This document shows, in pieces, positions 1-7,800 of a stretch of 13,438 nt of DNA; the first letter of the stretch is position 1; every line of letters starts with the position of its first letter. The stretch lies in the NCBI GenBank assembly GCA_934296355.1, contig CAKRAY010000028.1:1-13438 (forward strand), given 5' to 3'. Under the pieces are notes generated by a model. The model saw only the letters and a program-made list of their open reading frames with translations, was not told the DNA's origin and ran no database searches. The position numbers and the translations under genes are program-made. This DNA comes from an uncultured Clostridia bacterium (GTDB lineage: Bacteria > Bacillota > Clostridia > Christensenellales > DTU072).

Positions 1-125
1 ATACTATAGACGTACGCCTTGATAAAGATATTTCTCCGCTAAATCGTCGCGAATGCCCGGGCTTCGGAAGATACTTCGAAAAAATATGGAAACTCTTGGA
101 GGATAAACATGACGAAAGAACATAA
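1..125 (+). CDS. ABC transporter ATP-binding protein, C-terminal end (partial)
   Basis: An open frame enters from the left edge (first full codon at position 3) and stops at TAA 123-125. The ~40 visible residues (TIDVRLDKDIS... ending KHDERT) resemble the tail after the nucleotide-binding domain in NrtD/SsuB/TauB-type ATPases: a short strand with 'I-V-L', then a helix ending in 'LL'. No Walker or signature motif lies in the window, so the family call rests mainly on the neighbour. The gene overlaps the permease start (109) by 17 nt, which implies translational coupling. It would be the cytoplasmic energy-coupling subunit of the importer whose membrane subunit follows. Confidence 0.7.
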   Translation, partial: TIDVRLDKDISPLNRRECPGFGRYFEKIWKLLEDKHDERT

Positions 126-900
126 AAACTATCTTAAAAAGATAAGAAATCGTAAGATTTTAATAATTTCTTTGCGCGTCGGTATCCTCGCTTTGTTTAT
201 CGGCTTGTGGGAACTACTTTCTCATTACGAAGTAATCGACCCGTTTATATTCTCCAGTCCTTCGCGGATTTGCAAGTTAATAATCAAACTTACGAAAGAA
301 AGCGATTTATCGATGCACGTTTGGACTTCATTCTATGAAACGGTCATCGGATTCGTCGCCGCAACGTTTTTGGGAACGTTGATAGCTATATTGTTATGGT
401 GCAGTACTACGTTGAAAGACGTTATGGAACCGTATCTTATTACGCTTAACTCCCTACCTAAAATCGCGCTTGGCCCGATAATCATCGTATGGATGGGAAC
501 CGGACAAAAATCCATTATTTTTATGGCGATACTGATTTGCATAATAATAACCATAATCAGCATGCTGACCGGTTTTAATAGCGTCGAAAACGAAAAAATA
601 ATGCTTATGAAATCTATGCGAGCAAATAAGTTTCAATTACTTACGAAACTCGTACTACCAGCCAATATTCCCAATTTAATATCGGTTTTGAAAATAAACG
701 TCGGATTAAGTTGGATAGGCTCGATTATGGGCGAATACTTGAGTTCCCAAAAAGGATTAGGCTATTTGCTGGTATACGGCTCGCAAGTTTTTCAACTCGA
801 CCTCGTTATGGCAAGCACGGTTATTCTTTGTGTACTTGCCGGATTAATGTATGTGGCGGTAGCGTTGCTCGAAAAAATCGTAAAAAAACACTTTGATTAA
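109..900 (+). CDS. ABC transporter permease, nitrate/sulfonate/taurine (SsuC/TauC) type
   Basis: A 263-residue polytopic membrane protein, the usual length for SsuC/TauC/NrtB-type permeases. About six hydrophobic segments are visible, near residues 18-38, 78-97, 110-130, 135-156, 190-208 and 232-255. The cytoplasmic EAA-type loop (about 163-192, with KSMRANKF... and VLPANIPNLI) is the ATPase contact. It is followed by GEYLSSQKGLGYL (209-221), typical of this family. The start at 109 is supported by GGAGG at 98-102 with 6-nt spacing. The gene overlaps the upstream ATPase gene by 17 nt. No substrate-binding protein is in the window, so the substrate is unknown: alkanesulfonate, nitrate, or a thiamine-precursor pyrimidine are all possible for this family. 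Transcription ends at the hairpin at 905-935. Confidence 0.88.
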   Translation: MTKEHKNYLKKIRNRKILIISLRVGILALFIGLWELLSHYEVIDPFIFSSPSRICKLIIKLTKESDLSMHVWTSFYETVIGFVAATFLGTLIAILLWCSTTLKDVMEPYLITLNSLPKIALGPIIIVWMGTGQKSIIFMAILICIIITIISMLTGFNSVENEKIMLMKSMRANKFQLLTKLVLPANIPNLISVLKINVGLSWIGSIMGEYLSSQKGLGYLLVYGSQVFQLDLVMASTVILCVLAGLMYVAVALLEKIVKKHFD

Positions 901-904
901 AAAA

Positions 905-935
905 AACCGTTCGCGAGTTTTCCTTGCGAACGGTT
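905..935. terminator. Bidirectional intrinsic terminator between convergent permease and dapA
   Basis: A 13-bp stem pairs 905-917 with 923-935 (AACCGTTCGCGAG with CTTGCGAACGGTT, one G-T pair) around a 5-nt loop. On the plus strand ATCTTTT follows. On the minus strand the A-run at 897-906 supplies a U-tract. The hairpin lies 5 nt after the permease stop and 5 nt after the dapA stop, so it can serve both convergent units. Confidence 0.93.
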
Positions 936-940
936 ATCTT

Positions 941-1822
941 TTATAACCCGTATTTTTTCATTTCTTCAAAAAGTTTTATTTTGTTTTGCTCTTCCATTTG
1001 CGTGAGCGGCAATCTTATGCTACCGTCGCAAAAGCCCATTCTTGCCATTGCGGCTTTTACGGGAATCGGGTTTACTTCACAAAAAAGTTTTTGTATTAAA
1101 GGTAACATTTTATATTGCATCTCGGCGCTGCCTTTTACGTCGCCTCTAAAAAATCTATCGCAAAGTTCTACCGTTTGTCGAGGAAGCACGTTACTTAGTA
1201 CGCTTATTACTCCTTTTCCGCCGAGCGCGAGCATAGGCACGATTTGATCGTCGTTACCGCTATATAGGTCAACCTTGTCCGCGACGAGCGCCATGGTTTC
1301 CACCGCTTTGGAAATATTTCCGCTCGCCTCTTTTATTCCGCAAATATTGGGATGTTCGGCAAGAACCGCATAAGTAGACGGCTCTATATTAACGCCCGTA
1401 CGAGAAGGAACGTTATATAAAATTACCGGTACCGTAGAAACGTCGGCAATTTCCGAAAACATTTTTATCAATCCGCCTTGCGTCGCTTTATTATAATAAG
1501 GCGTTACGCATAAAAGCGCGTCCGCGCCCGCGTCGCACGAGCATTTTGCCAAATCGAGAGCGTAAGCGGTATCGTTACTGCCCGCGCCTGCAATTACCGG
1601 CACTCTGCCCGCAACTTTTTTTACCGCATAAAAAATAGCGTCTCTGTGTTCGTCGTCGGTAAGCGTAGACGATTCTCCGGTCGTTCCGCATACTACTAGA
1701 GCATTAACGCCTTGTTCTATTTGCCAATCGATCAATTTGCCGAAATTATCGTAATCTATTCCGCTTTCGTTAAACGGCGTTATAAGCGCGGTCGCTACTC
1801 CCTTAAAAACTGTTTTTTTCAT
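941..1822 (-). CDS. dapA: 4-hydroxy-tetrahydrodipicolinate synthase
   Basis: Condenses pyruvate with L-aspartate-4-semialdehyde, the first committed step to diaminopimelate (peptidoglycan) and lysine. It is cytosolic and usually a homotetramer. The 293 residues match the family length. Visible motifs are GTTGES (46-51, including both catalytic-triad region threonines), VTPYYNK (106-112, with the tyrosine donated across the dimer), YNVPSRTG (136-143, with catalytic Tyr136 and substrate-binding Arg141) and GIKEASG (162-168, with Lys164 as the Schiff-base lysine). Start ATG 1820-1822 has AAGGGAG about 7 nt upstream. It lies 36 nt after nnr and is probably the last gene of that operon. Lysine-sensitive regulation is common in the family but cannot be read here. 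Confidence 0.97.
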   Translation of the reverse strand: MKKTVFKGVATALITPFNESGIDYDNFGKLIDWQIEQGVNALVVCGTTGESSTLTDDEHRDAIFYAVKKVAGRVPVIAGAGSNDTAYALDLAKCSCDAGADALLCVTPYYNKATQGGLIKMFSEIADVSTVPVILYNVPSRTGVNIEPSTYAVLAEHPNICGIKEASGNISKAVETMALVADKVDLYSGNDDQIVPMLALGGKGVISVLSNVLPRQTVELCDRFFRGDVKGSAEMQYKMLPLIQKLFCEVNPIPVKAAMARMGFCDGSIRLPLTQMEEQNKIKLFEEMKKYGL

Positions 1823-1858
1823 TTTAGACTCCCTTTCCCTTTTTATTATTTTCTATTG

Positions 1859-3358
1859 TTACTGTTTTGCTTTTATGCGACAATATTTAATCGCTTCCGG
1901 TATCATATCTATCGTATCGCCACTGATCATACCTATATCCGTGTTTTTATCAGCCGCTAACTGTCCGCTTATTCCGTTAATATATGTAGCGGCGGCTACA
2001 GATTTTAATAGCGCATCGTTTGAAATTGCAAGTATACCGGTCATTATTCCCGTCAGCACGTCTCCGCTACCCGCCGTAGCCATTCCCGCGCTTCCCGTAT
2101 CGGATAACAACGTATTTTTTCCGTCCGTAACTATTGTCGTGACGCCTTTCAACGCAACTGTGACGCCATAAAGGAGCGAAAATTCCTCGGCGGTCGCGAT
2201 AGGCGCGGATAAGATCTCGTTTACGCTTTTTCCGCAAAGCCTTGACATCTCTTTAACATGGGGCGTCAAAACGATTTCGCATTTTTTCTCTTTCAAAACG
2301 TCGACGTTTTCCGAAAGCACGTTTAATCCGTCGGCGTCTATGATAAGTTTTCCCGTATAATTCTTTATAACGTATTCGAGTACTGTCCGATTGTTTTCTC
2401 CTCTACCCCACCCTATACCGATTGCCATTACTCGAGAATCGTTCATCGCGTTATCTAAAATTTCTTTATGAAATATCATATTTCCGTCTACATTGGACGG
2501 AAGAACGCATATCGTCTCTTCTCGCACAGCTACGCTTACCGCATTGTAAATCGAATCGGGTATTATGATTCTCGTCACTCCGCAACCGGCTCTTAACGCC
2601 GCCTTGCCGAGTAATGCGAGTTTTACCGCGCCTGGATATGATTTACAACCGCCGATTATAGAGGTCGTACCGAAAACGCCCTTATGTGAGTCACGGTTTC
2701 GTTCTTTGAAAATCTCTTGAAAATCGGACGGCTCAACTACGCCGTAACTTTTACCGATTATGCGGATACCTATATCTACGTTTATTATTTTTTTCGCTGC
2801 GTCTTTTGCTTTTCCGAGAAAGTGTCCCGTTTTGAACGCTCCTATACATACCGTCAGAGAACTTTTAACGTAAACGTCCCCTTGCCCGCAGTCGCCGTTT
2901 AACCCGCTGTTTATATCGACTGAAATAACGAACGCGTTGCTTTCGTTGATCGTTTCGATGGCTTTTTTATAAATGCCGTTCGGTTCTCCTCGATAACCGG
3001 TTCCGAAAATACAATCGATTATCGTATCATATTCGTTCAAAGTTTCGCAGGCGTAAACGCTGGTTCGTATTCCCTCGGCAACGCATTGGTTGTAGTAATG
3101 CTCTCCGTCCGGCGAATACTTTTTTTCCAATAAAAACAATCTTACGTCTATGCCTTTTCTTTTTAATAAAAGAGCAATAACGTAGCCGTCGCCGGCGTTA
3201 TTGCCCGTTCCGCAAACGATAGCGGTTTTTCCGTAATCGTTATAACATTTAACAACGGCTTTTCCCGCGCGAAACATCAGTTCACGCGCGGGAACTCCGT
3301 TACTTATCGTAGATAAGTCGCTCTCTCGCATTGTAGAGCAACTAACGACCGCTATCAT
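1859..3358 (-). CDS. nnr: Bifunctional ADP-dependent NAD(P)H-hydrate dehydratase / NAD(P)H-hydrate epimerase
   Basis: Repairs hydrated nicotinamide cofactors. The N-terminal YjeF domain (about 1-205) epimerises R- and S-NAD(P)HX. The C-terminal ribokinase-like domain (about 220-495) dehydrates S-NAD(P)HX using ADP. Visible in the N domain are NNAGDG (53-58, Ala in place of the usual second Gly) and SVDINSGLNGD (146-156, usually DIPSG). In the C domain are HKGVFG (225-230), IDADGLNVL (340-348), LTPHVKEMSRL (364-374) and AGSGDVLTGI (429-438) with catalytic Asp433. The frame is open to 3424, but the start at 3358 is chosen. It gives the family's usual N-terminus (MIAVVSCSTMRESD) and an ATGA overlap with the upstream oxidoreductase stop. 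GAAGGA directly abuts this ATG, so coupling by re-initiation is likely. At 499 residues it is a full-length fusion. Confidence 0.94.
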   Translation of the reverse strand: MIAVVSCSTMRESDLSTISNGVPARELMFRAGKAVVKCYNDYGKTAIVCGTGNNAGDGYVIALLLKRKGIDVRLFLLEKKYSPDGEHYYNQCVAEGIRTSVYACETLNEYDTIIDCIFGTGYRGEPNGIYKKAIETINESNAFVISVDINSGLNGDCGQGDVYVKSSLTVCIGAFKTGHFLGKAKDAAKKIINVDIGIRIIGKSYGVVEPSDFQEIFKERNRDSHKGVFGTTSIIGGCKSYPGAVKLALLGKAALRAGCGVTRIIIPDSIYNAVSVAVREETICVLPSNVDGNMIFHKEILDNAMNDSRVMAIGIGWGRGENNRTVLEYVIKNYTGKLIIDADGLNVLSENVDVLKEKKCEIVLTPHVKEMSRLCGKSVNEILSAPIATAEEFSLLYGVTVALKGVTTIVTDGKNTLLSDTGSAGMATAGSGDVLTGIMTGILAISNDALLKSVAAATYINGISGQLAADKNTDIGMISGDTIDMIPEAIKYCRIKAKQ

Positions 3359-4734
3359 TCCTTCAAAAGGTTGTGCGCCATGATTACTCCCATAACCGAC
3401 GCCATCATCAAGCCTCTCGTCCAACCGCTCGAATCACCCAAACAGTGTAGATTTTTCACGCTTGTGTTCAGATTTTTATCCATTTTTATACGATTGCTAT
3501 AGAATTTGATTTCGGGCGCATACAACAAAGTTTCGCTACTTGCAAAGCCGGGAACGACCTTATCCACTTGATCGATAAAGCCGAGAATGCTTATCATCGT
3601 TCTGTACGGTATCGCGCTGGTTATATCTCCCGCCACGGCGTCTTTTAACGTAGGCACGAGATTGCCGTGCGTGAGTTCTTTTTGCCAAGTACGTTTTCCG
3701 TTACGAATATCTCCGAGTCTTTGCACGAGAATTTGTCCGTCACCGAGCATATTAAGCAGTTGTCCGACTTTTTGAGCATATAGAATCGGTTCGTTAAACG
3801 GAACGCTGAAATGATGCGAGCAAAGTATCGCTAAGTTTGTATTTTGAGATTTTTTATCTTTGAACGAGTGTCCGTTAACGACCGCTAAATCGTTTTCGTA
3901 ATTCTCTTGCGCGACAAATCCTCCCGGGTTCTGACAAAACGTTCTTACCTTATTTTCAAACGGCTTCGGGTATCCGATTAGTTTCGATTCGTAGAGCGCT
4001 TTATTTACCGTTTCCATAACTTCATTACGAAGCTCTACTCTTACGCCTATATCGACAACTCCCGCTTCGTTTTCAATGTTATGAATACGGCACATTTTTT
4101 CTAACCAATCTGCGCCTTTTCTACCGGTTGCGACTATGGTTTTTGCCGCTCTATATTCTTTTTCACCGACTTTTGCGCCGAAACACTCTCCGTTTTCTAT
4201 AATAAGGTTATCAACGTCGGATAATGCTTGTATCTCTACGCCGTTATCTAACAAGTAATTTTGTATTCTCAAATATAATTGTTGCGCCTTTTCCGTGCCG
4301 AGGTGTCTGATCGGGCAATCGACGAGTTTCAAATCCGCTTGAATTGCTTTCAATCTAATCTTTTTTATTTCTTCCTCGTTCTCTACGCCTTCAACGTGAG
4401 TGTCGGCGCCGAAATCGAGATATATTTTATCGGTATAATCAATCATTTCCTGCGCAAATCTACCGCCGATAAGTTCCGGCAAATCTCCGCCGACTTCGTA
4501 ACTTAAAGACAACTTCCCGTCGCTGAATGCTCCCGCGCCGGAAAACCCGGACGTTATGTTACACGTAGGTTGACAATGAACGCATTTACCTACCTTGTTT
4601 TTCGGACAAACTCTTTTATCTATGAGTTTACCTTGTTCGAGAATCAAAATCTTTTTTCCGCTATTGTTTCTTAGCAGTTCCAATGCGGTAAATATTCCCG
4701 CGGGGCCCGCCCCTATTATAAGCACGTCATACAT
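3355..4734 (-). CDS. FAD-dependent oxidoreductase, COG2509 type (uncharacterised NAD(FAD)-utilising dehydrogenase)
   Basis: A 459-residue soluble flavoprotein. The N-terminal Rossmann dinucleotide motif is GAGPAG (8-13), with an acidic strand end near ILILEQG (29-35). A cysteine cluster follows at C43, C51, C54 and C58. Next comes GFSGAGAFSDGKLSLS (63-78), the signature of this family, and VATGRKGADW (201-210). Near the C-terminus CLGDSSGWTRGLMMAS (431-446) is the second FAD-binding stretch. The reaction and substrate are not established for the family. Start ATG 4732-4734 has AGGAGAT about 9 nt upstream and is preceded by the promoter at 4776-4804. It is the first gene of the operon and overlaps nnr by 4 nt (ATGA), which hints at a link to nicotinamide cofactor chemistry. 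That link is inference. Confidence 0.9.
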   Translation of the reverse strand: MYDVLIIGAGPAGIFTALELLRNNSGKKILILEQGKLIDKRVCPKNKVGKCVHCQPTCNITSGFSGAGAFSDGKLSLSYEVGGDLPELIGGRFAQEMIDYTDKIYLDFGADTHVEGVENEEEIKKIRLKAIQADLKLVDCPIRHLGTEKAQQLYLRIQNYLLDNGVEIQALSDVDNLIIENGECFGAKVGEKEYRAAKTIVATGRKGADWLEKMCRIHNIENEAGVVDIGVRVELRNEVMETVNKALYESKLIGYPKPFENKVRTFCQNPGGFVAQENYENDLAVVNGHSFKDKKSQNTNLAILCSHHFSVPFNEPILYAQKVGQLLNMLGDGQILVQRLGDIRNGKRTWQKELTHGNLVPTLKDAVAGDITSAIPYRTMISILGFIDQVDKVVPGFASSETLLYAPEIKFYSNRIKMDKNLNTSVKNLHCLGDSSGWTRGLMMASVMGVIMAHNLLKE

Positions 4735-4775
4735 AATTCGATATCTCCTATGTGCAATTACTTTTTTTCATACTT

Positions 4776-4804
4776 ATAATATCACATACAAAACCCTTTC
4801 GCAA
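4776..4804 (-). promoter_or_regulatory. Probable sigma-A promoter of the oxidoreductase-nnr-dapA operon
   Basis: Read on the minus strand: -35 TTGCGA (4804-4799), a 17-nt spacer, and -10 TATTAT (4781-4776, one mismatch to consensus). The predicted start lies about 35 nt before the oxidoreductase ATG. It sits in the 103-nt gap after the lipoprotein stop. Confidence 0.6.
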
Positions 4805-4837
4805 ACGTTTCTATGCTCATAAGGTTTTTTCTCATTA

Positions 4838-7800
4838 TTAGCCATTCGCCGTCATCACGTCTTTGCCGTCGACAACCGTGTAGATAAACTCGAAAATTGC
4901 TTCGCCTATTCCCATATAATAGATTTTTTTAGTTTTATCTTTATATAAATTACCCGTTTCCGTACCGTACGTGTAATTAGAACCGGACACCGAGATTACG
5001 TTATCCGTATCCGCTCGCCTTACCGAGCCGACGGTTATCGGTTCGTCCCACGGATTCATCGACAAACCTTTCTCCATAGCGCCGGAACCCTCTACCATTT
5101 CCACTATATAATATGATCCGTCGGCGTTCATATACAAGCCGAGCGCATAGCACGTCGACCCGAAATCTCCGACCGAAACAAACCGTCCGCCTTCCTCGTC
5201 ATATTCCAACGCGCCGTATCTCGTAATGGTTTCGCCGTTTTCATCGAGCAGTAGGTAGTTTTCTCCGTCATGGGTAAGCGTGGCGTTTTCGTATAGAACT
5301 TCGCTAATGTTATAGTAGGTCTGATTGCTGCCGGTATCGATCGCTTCAACGTCTATATTGGCGTCTAAGGGCGCGTCGCTTAGAACGGCATAGAATCCGC
5401 TTACGATTTCCAGCGTATAAGTATACGTCCTCTCGCTTTGCCCTTTACATACTATCTTACCGTCGTCGCTTATAACAAAATCGGTTTTATACTCTTTACC
5501 GTTTATCGATAAACTTCCGACGGTCAAATCCATAACGTATCTATTGCCGTCGTAAATGAACTCTTTACGCGTTAATTTAGGAATTATTATTTCATAACTG
5601 CCGTATTCTTCACTCTGGTAAATCTTGATTCCGTCTGCAAACAACGACGGTTCGGTAACGCTGAGCGTATAGTTTTCTTCGCATAATCTCGGTATTGAAG
5701 TTACGTTAGTCAACGTTTCGTTCCCTACGATGCGACTTACTTCCGTCTTTCCGTTCGCTTCCTCGGTAGGATTGATTTTTATAGATTTAACGAAGCGACT
5801 CATTATAACGATTTCTTGCGAATCTTGAATATACTGTTCGCTTAAAAGTTCGTGCAATACGCAGTTTATCGTCGAAACGTTATATACAATACCGTTTACG
5901 GAAAAGTATTCGAAAGAATATCCGACCGGCGTATCCGTTATTACCGAAATACCTTTATCGAAATCGCAAAGAATTATCGTTTCGGAATTCGGAATAGCCA
6001 CGGTTAATTTATAAACGTAAAACCTTATGTCGCAAGTGGGATTTATTCTCGCTCCGACAAATAAAGCGTTTATTTCGTCGCTTTCGTTATAATAATAAAA
6101 CCGTTCGAAATCGTAACCTGCGAAACTCTCTACCGTATACTCTTCGCCAAAGTCTATTTCTCTATAAACCTCTTGACCGTTGACGTTATAAACAACGCTA
6201 ATTTTATGTCTTCGCTTATAAACCGTCAACTTGCCGTTATCGTAATAGTTGTAAGTTTTTGCGTTTTCCTCTATGCTCGATTTATAATCTTTGCCATCGT
6301 TTTCGTACCCGTAATCGTATTCGTTAAGTTCCGCGCCGTTTATGCCGAGCGTCGCCAATAAATCGGACAGGTATTCTTGCGCTAGAACCTCTTCTTCCGG
6401 CAAAAAGGTAATTGTCTTTTTGCCGTTGAAGTCTACACAAATCGTTGCGTGGTCGGTTAGAGGTTCTACCGACACTTCGATAACGTGGTCTTTTATCAAC
6501 TCATAACGATTTTGAGGAATCAACGCCTCGGTCGGCGTTAAACCGTTTTCTCTAAATATTACGGCGAAGTTTTCTCCTACATATTCGGTATTTTCCGATG
6601 ACGCGAGATTGGTAAACAAGGCGTCACCGCTCGTAACGCCGTCATAATCTTCATACGAATACAAGTAAGGCTTTTCGTTAAAAACGAAGGTATTTTCGTA
6701 CTCTTTCCGTGCGTATAAGTTTAGGCTTTTGGCTCCGTCAAATGCCGAAGCGTCAAACTCCTTCGTTAATTCTTCGTCGACGTACCATCGCGTTATTCCG
6801 TCAAAACCCACTTGGTCGATTGCGCTTATAGAATACGATTTTTTGCTTCTTAACGTTCCGTTCACGAAAAACGATACCGTAACGTCGTCTTCCGCTCTGT
6901 CGTCAAAAGTATCCGTTTCGAAATCGAGATCATACTCTTTACCTTGTATACTAATAGTCGGGTTGCTAAAAGCATAAGTCCCGTCGACAATTATTTCCGA
7001 CGCGTAGACTTCTAAAGCAAGCGTACCGAACCCGCTTTCGTTAATTTGCAAAATCTCGTTGCCGTTTCCGTATTCGGTCACTACAGATCTTTTGTATATT
7101 CTTACGTTATTTTCGAAAGATTGTTGTTCGAAATCAGACGGAATTTCATACCAATCTTCGACGCCGTCGCGATAAAAATCAATCGAATATATTTGTTCGT
7201 CTTGCGCGTGATAAGCAAAATACTCTATTTGTTTTAGATAAATCGTTTTCACTATTTTAGCGGAATCCGATAGTATTTCCAACAAAAATTCTTCTTTGAT
7301 TTCTCTCTCGAATTCGTCGACGATTATCTCGTACTCGCTTATCGACGTCATCGAGTATTTACCCGTAATAAACAATTCGTCGCAACTCTGACATCTGTGT
7401 TTTACGACCTCGTGACCTATTCTTTCGATAACTTTGCCTTCCTTATAGAAATCACACCTTTCGCAACGCACGTCCGCTTCTTTACCGTCGGCAGTACACG
7501 TTGCTTCAACGGCATTACAGTAAACCAACTTATGCCCTTTGCTCGGTACGATTTGTCCTTTTTGCAATATAAGTTCGCATTTTTTACAACGCACGTCGCC
7601 GGTGTACCCGGATTCCACGCAAGACGCGTCTTTTTCTCCGACAATCTCGCTATCGTGACCGGTTTTCAATACAACGCTTCCCGTATGTTTAACGTCTCCG
7701 CATCGAGAACACTCCAAATCGCCCGTGTAACCGTCTTCAACGCAAGTCGCTTCCTTATTATTTATCAACTTATAATCGTGTCCGGTTGCCGCAATTACCT

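Noticed and set aside
3359..3424. N-terminal extension of Nnr to an ATG at 3424
   Set aside because: The extra 22 residues lie wholly inside the oxidoreductase gene and do not fit the family. The ATGA-overlapping start gives the usual N-terminus.
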